Below are positions 1 through 8,679 of a DNA stretch of 25,105 bases, one piece after another. The stretch spans positions 1-25,105 of the forward strand of contig JAEYXI010000192.1 of the NCBI GenBank assembly GCA_023428515.1, written 5' to 3'. A program made the position numbers and the translations under genes. The stretch is from Pseudomonadota bacterium (lineage in GTDB: Bacteria; Pseudomonadota; Alphaproteobacteria; Rhizobiales; Rhizobiaceae). Each line of letters starts with the position of its first letter. Positions within the stretch are counted from its first letter, which is position 1. The notes under the pieces were generated by a model. The model was not told where the DNA came from and made no database searches. It worked only from the letters and a program-made list of their open reading frames with translations.

Positions 1-44
1 CACAAATGCACAAATAGCCGAGATTGGTCTCCTGGAGGCATCTA

Positions 45-113
45 TTGTATTGCCCGGCGGCAGAGACTCCCGCAAAAGCTGGAACACATTCCTCTGCCCG
101 GCCTTTCACGTGA
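45..113 (+). other. possible 22-codon leader ORF overlapping the DMT start
   Basis: A TTG at 45 lies 6 nt after a good Shine-Dalgarno (GGAGG, 34-38) and opens 22 codons ending with TGA at 111-113. That stop overlaps the GTG at 110-112 by the GTGA arrangement typical of translational coupling. A TAG at 15-17 in the same frame shows it is not simply the tail of an upstream gene. It resembles no known peptide and could be chance. Confidence 0.2.
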
Positions 114-1051
114 TCGATCCGAAAACACCAGGCGAAAGCGCGACTCCTCCCGCTGCGATTCTCTACATCCTCACCGCATTCCTGTTTTTCACTTTCCTCG
201 ACACGAGCGCCAAATACCTCGTGCTGGCCGGGGTGGCTCCCCTGTTCACGGCATGGATGCGGTTCGTCGTCCATGTCGCCGTGGCTCTGATCCTGCTCCG
301 CGGCTGGCGGAATCTGGGCCGGTTCCGTGCTGCGAGCGTCCCCGCCCAGGTATTGCGAAGCGCGATGTTGTTCGGCTCCACGATCTTCAATTTCATGGCG
401 CTGCAGACGCTGCAGCTCGCCGAAACGACGTCGATCTTCTTCTTCGGTCCAATGGTGATCACGGCACTTGCCGGGCCGTTGCTCGGAGAATGGGCCGGAT
501 GGCGGCGCTGGCTCGCGATCCTCGCTGGATTCGCCGGCGTGCTGGTCATCACTCGCCCGGGTTTCGGCACGCTCTCCATCGGGCATGTCTATGTGTTGTG
601 CGCGATGCTTTCCAATTGCTTCTACGTCATCATGACAAGGCGGATGTCAGCCACCGAGACGGCGGAGAGCATGATCCTCTATTCCGCGCTTGCGCCGGTG
701 GTACTCCTGCTGCCGACGCTTCCCTTCTCGGTCTCGTTGCCGCAGGACGCCTGGCACTGGACGATCCTGCTGTCGCTCGGCGTTTACGGGGCTGTCGGGC
801 ACTGGTTCCTCATCAAGGCCTATCACATCGCGACCGCCTCGGCGCTGGCGCCTTATCCCTATCTCCAGATGGTGTGGATGATCGCCGCCGGCTGGCTCGT
901 CTTCGGCCAGCTGCCGGATGGCTGGACGATCGCCGGCGCCGCCATCATCGTCGCCAGCGGGCTCTATATCGTGCACCGCGAGCACCGTCTTCGGCTGCGG
1001 AAAAGCGCTGCGCCGAAGGCCGAGGAGGAGGAACTGGCAAAAAAGCTTTGA
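110..1051 (+). CDS. DMT-superfamily transporter, EamA family
   Basis: This is a 313-residue inner-membrane protein with about ten hydrophobic segments arranged as two EamA repeats, the usual size and layout of drug/metabolite transporters of the RhaT/EamA type. Such proteins usually export metabolites or amino acids; nothing here fixes the substrate. I place the start at GTG 110, directly before the conserved N-terminal membrane segment. A longer start at TTG 50 (333 aa) is also open and has GGAGG 11 nt upstream, but it adds a polar stretch unlike the family. The C-terminus is a charged Lys/Glu/Arg tail. The LacI-type regulator follows after a 67-nt gap containing a perfect palindrome, so the transporter, regulator and dehydrogenase are probably one operon. 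The family assignment is firm; the exact start is not. Confidence 0.85.
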   Translation: MIDPKTPGESATPPAAILYILTAFLFFTFLDTSAKYLVLAGVAPLFTAWMRFVVHVAVALILLRGWRNLGRFRAASVPAQVLRSAMLFGSTIFNFMALQTLQLAETTSIFFFGPMVITALAGPLLGEWAGWRRWLAILAGFAGVLVITRPGFGTLSIGHVYVLCAMLSNCFYVIMTRRMSATETAESMILYSALAPVVLLLPTLPFSVSLPQDAWHWTILLSLGVYGAVGHWFLIKAYHIATASALAPYPYLQMVWMIAAGWLVFGQLPDGWTIAGAAIIVASGLYIVHREHRLRLRKSAAPKAEEEELAKKL

Positions 1052-1077
1052 CCTCGCGGCCAAGGATGGCATAAGCG

Positions 1078-1100
1078 CGTCTTTAAACTGTTTAAAGACG
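1078..1100. promoter_or_regulatory. perfect 23-bp palindrome, candidate LacI-type operator
   Basis: CGTCTTTAAAC and GTTTAAAGACG are perfect inverted arms of 11 bp around a single central T at 1089. The element lies in the 67-nt gap between the transporter stop and the CTG start of the LacI-family regulator, 18 nt before that start. Its size and symmetry fit an operator for a dimeric LacI-family protein, suggesting autoregulation. A role as an RNA hairpin between cistrons is the alternative, but the AT-rich stem with a one-base loop makes a poor terminator. Confidence 0.55.
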
Positions 1101-1118
1101 GGGCGGGGAGAGAGCGCG

Positions 1119-2138
1119 CTGGCACAAAAGATCAAGCTATCGACCATCGCCGACGCGCTCGGCGTTTCGACAGCCACCGTTTCCCTGGCGCTCAGGGACA
1201 GTCCGCTCGTCGCCGACGGCACACGCGACCGCATCAAGGATCACGCCCGCGCCATCGGCTACATCTACAATCGCCGCGCGGCGAGCCTCCGGACCTCGCG
1301 CTCGGGCATTGTCGGGGTCGTCGTTCACGACATCATGAACCCCTTCTTCGCCGAGATCCTGCGCTCGATCGAAAGCGAGCTCGACCGCAGCCGCCAGACC
1401 TTCATCCTCTCCAACCATTACGACCAGCTTGAGAAGCAGCGCACCTTCATCGATACGTTGCTGCAGCTCGGCGCCGACGGCGTGATCATGTCGCCGGCTA
1501 TCGGAACGCCGCGCGAGGACATCGTCATGGCCGAGGAGAATGGTTTGCCGGCGGTGCTGATCGCGCGCACGGTCGAGGGCGCGGAGGTCCCGGTGTTTCG
1601 CGGCGACGACGCTTACGGCACCGGGCTCGCCACCAATCACCTGATCTCGCTCGGCCACAAGCGCATCGCCATGATCGGCGGCACCGACCAGACCTCCACC
1701 GGCCGCGACCGCTACCAGGGCTATGTCGCGGCGATGGAGGCGGCCGGGCTGGAGATCAAGCCGCACTGGCGCATTCCCGGACCGCGCACCAAGCAGGCCG
1801 GCTTCGAGGCGGCCGGCCAGTTCCTGGCGCTGAAGGACCACCCGACGGCCGCCTGTTGCTGGAACGACCTCGTCGCCATCGGCCTGATGAACGGCATCGC
1901 CCGTGCCGGGTTGGTGCCGGGGGTCGACATATCGGTCACCGGCTACGATGATCTCGAGGAGGCAGCGATCGCGACGCCGGCGCTCACCACCGTATGGAAC
2001 GGCCAGCGCGAGGTCGGCCGCCGCGCGGCGCGGGCGCTGCTTGACAAGCTCGGCGGGCAGTCCGTCCGCCCCTCGCAGGAACTCATCAAGCCGGAGCTGC
2101 ATATCCGGCAATCAACCGGAAAGCCCGTGGAGCGCTGA
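1119..2138 (+). CDS. LacI-family transcriptional regulator
   Basis: This 339-residue repressor-type protein has an N-terminal helix-turn-helix (about residues 7-26, with LGVSTATVSLALR), a hinge helix (about 51-64, RRAASLRTSRSG) and a periplasmic-binding-protein-like ligand domain from about 65. It would bind DNA as a dimer and respond to a small sugar-like or acid ligand. The frame is open far upstream but has no ATG, GTG or TTG between the transporter gene and the HTH. The best start is CTG at 1119, preceded by a purine-rich GGGGAGAGAG (1105-1114), giving the family-typical MAQKIKLSTIAD beginning. The stop TGA (2136-2138) shares its last base with the ATG of the dehydrogenase, so the two are translationally coupled and the dehydrogenase or its pathway is a likely regulatory target. 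Confidence 0.9.
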   Translation: MAQKIKLSTIADALGVSTATVSLALRDSPLVADGTRDRIKDHARAIGYIYNRRAASLRTSRSGIVGVVVHDIMNPFFAEILRSIESELDRSRQTFILSNHYDQLEKQRTFIDTLLQLGADGVIMSPAIGTPREDIVMAEENGLPAVLIARTVEGAEVPVFRGDDAYGTGLATNHLISLGHKRIAMIGGTDQTSTGRDRYQGYVAAMEAAGLEIKPHWRIPGPRTKQAGFEAAGQFLALKDHPTAACCWNDLVAIGLMNGIARAGLVPGVDISVTGYDDLEEAAIATPALTTVWNGQREVGRRAARALLDKLGGQSVRPSQELIKPELHIRQSTGKPVER

Positions 2139-3121
2139 TGACCGATACCAAAGACCTTAGCCGGATCACTGTGCTGGTGCCGGGAAAGCTGAGCGACCAC
2201 GCCGCGAAGCGCATCGACGAGACTTTCGAGATGATCCGCATGGACAGCGCCGACCCGGCCAAGGTCACGCCGGAGCTGGCGGGCAAGGTGCGCGGCATCG
2301 CCGCGTTCGGCGGCATCAGCGCGGCCTTCATGGATGCTTTGCCGAAGCTCGAGATCGTTGCGAGTTTCGGTGTCGGCTACGATTCGGTCGACGCCGCGCA
2401 TGCCGGCAAGAAGAGCGTGATGGTCACCAACACGCCCGACGTGCTCACCGAGGAGGTCGCTGACACGGCGCTCGGCCTGCTTCTCAACACGGTGCGCGAA
2501 CTCCCCCGTGCGGAAAACTACCTGCGCGAGGGGCGCTGGGTGAAGGAGGGGGCGTACCGGCTGACGCCGGGCACGCTGCGCGGCCGCAAGGCGGGCATCT
2601 TCGGCATGGGCCGGATCGGGCAGGCGATTGCGCGCCGGCTGGAAGCGTTCGGGCTGCCGATCGCCTATCACAACCGCCGGCAGGTCGAAGGTCTCGCCTA
2701 CGAGTACCATCCGACGCTGGTCTCGCTGGCAGGCGCGGTCGACACGCTGATCTCGGTGGCGCCGGGCGGCGCCTCGACGCTGAAGGCGGTCAATGCCGAA
2801 GTGCTGAAGGCGCTCGGGCCGAACGGCGTCTTCGTCAATATCGGCCGCGGCAGCACGGTCGACGAGGATGCGCTGGCCGCCGCACTGAAGGACGGCACGA
2901 TCTTTGCCGCCGGGCTCGACGTCTTTGCCGACGAACCGAACGTCCCGAAGGCGCTGCTCGACGTGCCCAACGCCTCGCTGCTGCCGCATGTCGGCTCGGC
3001 GTCGGTGCATACGCGCAACGCCATGGCCGACTTGGTGGTCGACAATCTCCTGTCATGGTTCTCGAAGGGCGAGCCGGTCACCGCCGTCCCCGAGACAGCG
3101 CATGTGAAGGCGAAGAAATAG
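2138..3121 (+). CDS. D-2-hydroxyacid dehydrogenase (hydroxypyruvate/glyoxylate reductase type)
   Basis: This 327-residue cytoplasmic enzyme belongs to the D-isomer-specific 2-hydroxyacid dehydrogenase family, which interconverts 2-oxoacids and D-2-hydroxyacids with NAD(P)H. The Rossmann motif GMGRIG is at 156-161. Two arginines after the second strand (YHNRRQ, 177-182), in place of an acidic residue, favour NADPH. The catalytic residues are all visible: Arg237 in NIGRGSTVDE, Glu266 in DVFADEP and His284 in LLPHVGSAS. Closest in character to hydroxypyruvate/glyoxylate reductases of rhizobia; the exact substrate cannot be read from sequence. The ATG overlaps the regulator stop by one base, so it is the last gene of the transporter-regulator-dehydrogenase unit. 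Confidence 0.92.
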   Translation: MTDTKDLSRITVLVPGKLSDHAAKRIDETFEMIRMDSADPAKVTPELAGKVRGIAAFGGISAAFMDALPKLEIVASFGVGYDSVDAAHAGKKSVMVTNTPDVLTEEVADTALGLLLNTVRELPRAENYLREGRWVKEGAYRLTPGTLRGRKAGIFGMGRIGQAIARRLEAFGLPIAYHNRRQVEGLAYEYHPTLVSLAGAVDTLISVAPGGASTLKAVNAEVLKALGPNGVFVNIGRGSTVDEDALAAALKDGTIFAAGLDVFADEPNVPKALLDVPNASLLPHVGSASVHTRNAMADLVVDNLLSWFSKGEPVTAVPETAHVKAKK

Positions 3122-3156
3122 CAGGCAACTATCAGGCAACCATATCATGGTGAACC

Positions 3157-3741
3157 ATGTCGATAAGGCCGCCGGGGGGCTCCGGAATTTCGATAAGAAC
3201 TGAAGGACAGATTCACACCATATCAATTCCCCCACCCAAAACCGGGACGAGCTATTTGGTGGGTGTGTTCTTGCTGTTCTGGCTCGGCGGGTGGGCGTTC
3301 GGAGAGATCTCCGTCATCTCGACGTTGGTTTCCGGGCAGGGCGGAGGCGCAACGGTCTTCCTCGTGTTCTGGCTGGGGGCCTGGACCGTGGGAGGACTCT
3401 CCGCCCTGATGTTGGTGCGCCGCACATTTCAAAAGCCGGTCGCCGAGTCGATGCGCCTCGAACCTGGCGGCTTGGTACACGATTCAGGGATTCAACCATT
3501 TCAATGGTCCGCCATCCGAACAAACCCTTCCTGGCATTCGATGTTTCCAAAACGGAGCGTAACCTCGATCGACAGACGGCAACTCGGTTCTTTGCGCCTC
3601 AGAGAAGGCGATATGCGTAACCGCCTGACCGTGGATGCCGGAGCAACGAGACTCGATCTCGCGTCATCGGCCACCGATGTCGAGCGCGAGTGGCTTTCCA
3701 AAGTGATATCGGAGCGATACTCGCTGCCGGCTTTGAAATAG
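3157..3741 (+). CDS. membrane protein of unknown function with duplicated TM motif
   Basis: The 194-residue product has two strong hydrophobic segments (about 33-55 and 65-87) and a soluble C-terminal half of about 105 residues rich in beta-prone, polar sequence. The two membrane segments carry near-identical motifs, FLLFWLGGWAFG at 38-49 and FLVFWLGAWTVG at 68-79, exactly 30 residues apart, suggesting internal duplication or a helical hairpin packed by Trp/Gly faces. The layout (two TM helices, then a small beta-rich domain) recalls bacterial PH-like membrane proteins, but I do not recognise a named family. No clear Shine-Dalgarno precedes ATG 3157. It lies 35 nt after the dehydrogenase and may be co-transcribed or separate. 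Confidence 0.7.
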   Translation: MSIRPPGGSGISIRTEGQIHTISIPPPKTGTSYLVGVFLLFWLGGWAFGEISVISTLVSGQGGGATVFLVFWLGAWTVGGLSALMLVRRTFQKPVAESMRLEPGGLVHDSGIQPFQWSAIRTNPSWHSMFPKRSVTSIDRRQLGSLRLREGDMRNRLTVDAGATRLDLASSATDVEREWLSKVISERYSLPALK

Positions 3742-3752
3742 AAGCATTGTTG

Positions 3753-3800
3753 CACTTACAACGTGTGCATCCTGCAACGTGGCAGGTTGCTGTGTAAGTG
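3753..3800. terminator. nested stem-loop between convergent genes
   Basis: CACTTACA (3753-3760) pairs with TGTAAGTG (3793-3800), and inside it CCTGC (3771-3775) pairs with GCAGG (3782-3786). It sits between the stop of the plus-strand unknown gene (3741) and the stop of the minus-strand hydrolase (3804), where a bidirectional terminator is expected. There is no T-run, so the terminator call is tentative. Confidence 0.35.
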
Positions 3801-3803
3801 ACG

Positions 3804-4577
3804 TTACTCTGCGGCCGTCTGAACGCCCGCCCGGGCCAGCGCATGGGCGCGGGCGGCGTCGCCGAAAGCGCGAAAGATCTTCGCCGAGTTGCCGTCGGAG
3901 TGCGCCCAGTATTCGGGATGCCACTGGACGCCGACGGCGAAGGCGCGGGCGTCCTTCACCGACACCGCCTCGACCGTGCCGTCCTCGGCGACAGCCTCGA
4001 CCTGCAGGCGCGAGCTCGGCAGGTCGATCGCCTGGCGGTGGACGGAGTTGACCATGATCTCACCGGGTCCGAACACGCCGGCGAGACAGGTTCCGGGCTT
4101 GATCGAAACGCTCTGGCGGATGCCGAAACGCTCATCCTGATTGTCCGAGACCGGTGCACGGTGGTCGAGCGAACCCGGCCGCTCCTGGATCTCGCTCGCC
4201 AGCGTGCCGCCGAGCGCCACGTTGAGCTCCTGGATGCCGCGGCAGATGGCGAGCAGGGGAACGCCGTAGTCGATCGCCTTGCGGATGAGCGGCAGCGTGG
4301 TGGCGTCGCGCTGCGGGTCGTAGGGGCCGTTGGCCTCGGTCGCCTCGCCGCCGTAGATCGACGGATGCACGTTCGACCGCGAGCCGGTCAACATGACGCC
4401 GTCGACCGAAGCCAGCAACTGGTCGAGGTCCAGCCGGTCGCCGAAGGAAGGCACCAGCACCGGGAATACGCCGGCCGCGCCGATTGCCGCCTCGAGATAT
4501 TGTTTCGGCGTGGCGTGCCAATCGTAATTGTCGAAATGCTTTACGTCGGTCGATACGGCAACAAGAGGCTGGAGCAT
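3804..4577 (-). CDS. class I glutamine amidotransferase-like hydrolase (peptidase C26, gamma-glutamyl-GABA hydrolase type)
   Basis: This 257-residue protein has the full catalytic set of the peptidase C26 family: the nucleophile elbow with Cys112 in LAICRGIQELN, and the His-Glu pair His220/Glu222 in VQWHPEYW. SVHRQAID (178-185) is also typical. Relatives such as PuuD hydrolyse gamma-glutamyl-gamma-aminobutyrate in putrescine breakdown, or gamma-glutamyl amides more generally. No puuA/B/C-like partner genes are in the window, so the substrate is inferred from family only. The protein is cytoplasmic, with no signal peptide. ATG at 4575-4577 (minus strand) has a weak AGGG upstream. It is divergent from dctP, sharing a 267-nt control region. 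Confidence 0.88.
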   Translation of the reverse strand: MLQPLVAVSTDVKHFDNYDWHATPKQYLEAAIGAAGVFPVLVPSFGDRLDLDQLLASVDGVMLTGSRSNVHPSIYGGEATEANGPYDPQRDATTLPLIRKAIDYGVPLLAICRGIQELNVALGGTLASEIQERPGSLDHRAPVSDNQDERFGIRQSVSIKPGTCLAGVFGPGEIMVNSVHRQAIDLPSSRLQVEAVAEDGTVEAVSVKDARAFAVGVQWHPEYWAHSDGNSAKIFRAFGDAARAHALARAGVQTAAE

Positions 4578-5960
<1,383 letters not shown>

Positions 5961-5985
5961 CCGACGCCGCGCCCATCTTTCAGAG

Positions 5986-6019
5986 AAAGCCCCGGATGGC
6001 GACATCCGGGGCTTTTCTT
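5986..6019. terminator. bidirectional rho-independent terminator between dctP and dctM
   Basis: AAAGCCCCGGATG (5986-5998) and CATCCGGGGCTTT (6003-6015) form a perfect 13-bp stem with a GCGA loop. A T-rich tail follows on the plus strand, and the A-rich left flank gives a T-rich tail on the minus strand. It lies 26 nt after the dctP stop and 27 nt beyond the dctM stop, so it ends both convergent transcripts. Confidence 0.9.
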
Positions 6020-6045
6020 ATCTGCCGATTATTTTCTGCCGACGA

Positions 6046-7929
6046 TCAGTCGAAGGAGGGCGGCTGCGAGAGATCCGGAGGCTGCGCTGCGGGCGGCGCG
6101 GCCGGAGGGGCCGGTTCACCGAAGCTCGGCGGCTGCGACAGGTCGATCGCCGGGTTGGCCGGCGGAGCGTTCTGCGGCGCCGGTTCTCCGAAGCTTGGCG
6201 GCTTGGAAAGGTCTATCGCAGGCGGCGGGGCGGCGGTGCCGCCTTGCTGCCCGCCTATCGGCGGCAGGCCACCAAGCGGGGGCAGGCCGCCAGGCTGGGC
6301 GCCTCCATCCTGCGAGCCGCCGAAGCCGGGCACGATGATCTGGATGTCGTTTGGTTCAACCGTCGGGCCCTTATAGTGCATGACCATTTGCGGGAACATG
6401 ATGGTAAGGCCGATCATCAAGATCTGGATGCAGACGAACGGAACCGCGCCCCAGTAAATCTGGCCCGATGTCACCGGCGCTATATTCTTGCCGGTGATCC
6501 TGTCGAGGTAAGGCACCCGCGCAGCCACCGAGCGCAGATAGAACAGCGCGAAGCCGAAAGGCGGATGCATGAAGCTCGTCTGCATGTTGATCGCCAGCAG
6601 CACGCCGAACCAGATCAGGTCGATGCCAAGCGCTTCCGCTGGGCCGACCAGCAGCGGGATGATGATGAAGGCCAGCTCGAAATAATCGAGGAAGAAGGCC
6701 AGGAAGAACACCAGGACGTTCACGACGATGAGGAAGCCGGTCTCGCCGCCCGGCAGCGAGGTCAGCAGGTGCTCGACCCAGAGGTGCCCGTTGACGCCGT
6801 AGAAGGTGAGGGAGAAGACGCGGGCGCCGAGCAGGATGAAGAGCACGAAGCTCGACAGCTTGGTCGTCCCGGTGAGCGCGGCTTTCACGACCTCCAGGTT
6901 CAGCCGTCCCTTGAAGGCCGCCAGCGCCAGGGCGCCGACCGCTCCCATGGCGCCGCCCTCGGTCGGCGTTGCGATGCCGAGGAATATGGTTCCAAGGACG
7001 AGGAAGATCAGCGCCAGCGGCGGGATCAGCACGATGATCACCTGCTGGGCCAGCCGCGACATCGTGTTGAGCTTCAGGCCGCGGTCCGCAATGGCGTAGA
7101 TGTAGATCGCGATGACGCCGACGCAGAAGCCGAGGATGTCGGCGTCCGCCCCTTGTGTCGGCGTCAGGTACACATGCGCGGCGTAGGAGATGACGCCGAC
7201 CGCGACGAGCGCGACGAGAAGCGACGTGATCCCCGAGCCCAGGGTTCGCGCCTCGAGCGGCAGCGCGGGCATGGAGTCCGGGCGCACCAGACTGACGATG
7301 AACACGTAGAGCATGTAGAGCCCGGTCAGGACCAGGCCGGGGATGAGCGCGCCGGCGTACATGTCTCCCACCGAGCGGCCGAGCTGGTCGGCCAGCACGA
7401 TGAGGACCAGCGATGGCGGGATGATCTGCGCCAGCGTGCCCGATGCGGCGATGACCCCTGTCGCCATGCTGCGGTTGTAGTTGTAGCGCATCATGATGGG
7501 CAGCGAGATGAGGCCCATGGCGATGACGGACGCGGCCACCACGCCGGTGGTGGCGGCTAGCAGCGCGCCGACGATGATGACGGCGTAGGCCAGGCCGCCC
7601 CGGACCGGTCCGAACAGCTGGCCGATCGTATCGAGGAGGTCCTCGGCCATGCCGGAACGTTCGAGCACGATGCCCATGAAGGTGAAGAACGGAATGGCGA
7701 GCAGTGTCTCGTTCGCCAGCTGGCCCCAGAAGCGGTCGGGCAGGGCGTAGAGCAGCGGCCATGACAGGTTGATGGAACCGTCCGAGAAAGGCGCCAGCTC
7801 CACACCGATCACGAAGAAGAGCAGTCCGTTGGCGGCAAGCGCGAACGCCACCGGGTAGCCGATCAGCATGAAGATGATCAGCGATGCGAACATGATCGGC
7901 GCCATGTTCTGGGCGATGAATTCGATCAC
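6046..7929 (-). CDS. dctM: TRAP transporter large permease with repetitive Pro/Gly-rich tail
   Basis: This 627-residue inner-membrane protein is the transport subunit of the TRAP system. The DctM core has many hydrophobic helices and characteristic stretches such as AIPFFTFMG (78-86), ATTGVVAASV (126-135), GTLAQIIPPS (164-173) and GIATPTEGGAMGA (318-330). It is longer than the usual 425-440 residues for two reasons. There is an extra hydrophobic region around 230-285, known in large-type DctM proteins. There is also a hydrophilic tail after about 535 with GGLPPLGGLPPIGG (547-560) and three copies of a DLS(K/Q)PPSF unit (573-580, 596-603, 619-626). Translation starts at GTG, overlapping the dctQ stop as GTGA, so synthesis is coupled to DctQ. 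The tail's role is unknown. Confidence 0.93.
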   Translation of the reverse strand: MIEFIAQNMAPIMFASLIIFMLIGYPVAFALAANGLLFFVIGVELAPFSDGSINLSWPLLYALPDRFWGQLANETLLAIPFFTFMGIVLERSGMAEDLLDTIGQLFGPVRGGLAYAVIIVGALLAATTGVVAASVIAMGLISLPIMMRYNYNRSMATGVIAASGTLAQIIPPSLVLIVLADQLGRSVGDMYAGALIPGLVLTGLYMLYVFIVSLVRPDSMPALPLEARTLGSGITSLLVALVAVGVISYAAHVYLTPTQGADADILGFCVGVIAIYIYAIADRGLKLNTMSRLAQQVIIVLIPPLALIFLVLGTIFLGIATPTEGGAMGAVGALALAAFKGRLNLEVVKAALTGTTKLSSFVLFILLGARVFSLTFYGVNGHLWVEHLLTSLPGGETGFLIVVNVLVFFLAFFLDYFELAFIIIPLLVGPAEALGIDLIWFGVLLAINMQTSFMHPPFGFALFYLRSVAARVPYLDRITGKNIAPVTSGQIYWGAVPFVCIQILMIGLTIMFPQMVMHYKGPTVEPNDIQIIVPGFGGSQDGGAQPGGLPPLGGLPPIGGQQGGTAAPPPAIDLSKPPSFGEPAPQNAPPANPAIDLSQPPSFGEPAPPAAPPAAQPPDLSQPPSFD

Positions 7930-8510
7930 TTCTTCAGCTCCTCGACGAGCGCCGCGCCCTCGAGCGCGGCGGCTTCATGGGAGGTGACGAAGGGATTCGG
8001 ATCCTCGATCAGGCCATTCATGATGGCGATCTTCTTGATGATCTCGGAGATCCCCTGGAGGCCGAGGAGGAGGAAGCCGACAAGCAGCGCGAGCTTGGCG
8101 GGCCAGATCAGCAGGCCGCCCGAGTTAGGCGAATGCTCGCCATTGTTGAAGGAGACCGTGAAGTACGGGACGAAGTAGTAGATCATCAGCAGGACGAACG
8201 GCATCAGGAAGAAGATGTGGCCGAGAAGGTCGATCCAGTGCTGCACGCGACGGGGCCATAATCCGTAGACGATGTCGATGCGGATATGCTCGTTCTGCTT
8301 CAGCGTGTAGGCCGCGGCCAGCAGCCAGGCGAAGCCGAACAGGTACCATTGAAGTTCCAGCCATGCGTTCGAGGACGCGTTGAACGCCTTCCGGATCACC
8401 GCGTTTCCGGCGCTCACCAGAACGGCAAGGAGGATGAGCCAGGAGACCCACTTGCCGATCAGCTCGTTGAATCGATCGATCCCCCGCGACAATGCGAGAA
8501 GGCCTGACAT
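7926..8510 (-). CDS. dctQ: TRAP transporter small permease
   Basis: This 194-residue protein has about four transmembrane helices, the standard size and topology of DctQ subunits, which pair with DctM in the inner membrane. The frame is open further upstream, but ATG at 8508-8510 (minus strand) is chosen. It has a strong GGGAGG 7 nt upstream and begins just before the first amphipathic and hydrophobic segment (GKWVSWLILLAVLVSAGNAV). A central NEHIRIDI stretch after the second helix is typical of the family. It is first in the dctQM operon and overlaps dctM by 4 nt. The 169 nt upstream would contain the operon promoter. Confidence 0.9.
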   Translation of the reverse strand: MSGLLALSRGIDRFNELIGKWVSWLILLAVLVSAGNAVIRKAFNASSNAWLELQWYLFGFAWLLAAAYTLKQNEHIRIDIVYGLWPRRVQHWIDLLGHIFFLMPFVLLMIYYFVPYFTVSFNNGEHSPNSGGLLIWPAKLALLVGFLLLGLQGISEIIKKIAIMNGLIEDPNPFVTSHEAAALEGAALVEELKK

Positions 8511-8679
8511 CCAATGTCCTCCCTTTGCGCTCGCGCCCGTTTTTCGGGGTCGCCTGCGTCCTGCCGGTATGCCGCCCCCCGCGGAACCCGTCAACCGACG
8601 CGCAATCGCCAAAAGGAGGGAGGAGGTCAAGAAGGCATTGGGGTTGCGCTGCGTCATGCGCCGAAAGTTCTAGATGCCT

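Noticed and set aside
918..1118. A long N-terminal extension of the LacI-type regulator starting at ATG 918
   Set aside because: It overlaps the transporter gene out of frame and would place about 67 non-family residues before the HTH.
6244..7560. A 438-codon plus-strand frame opposite dctM
   Set aside because: It is extremely rich in Asp, Glu, Arg and His with no fold-like pattern; the minus-strand DctM is clear.
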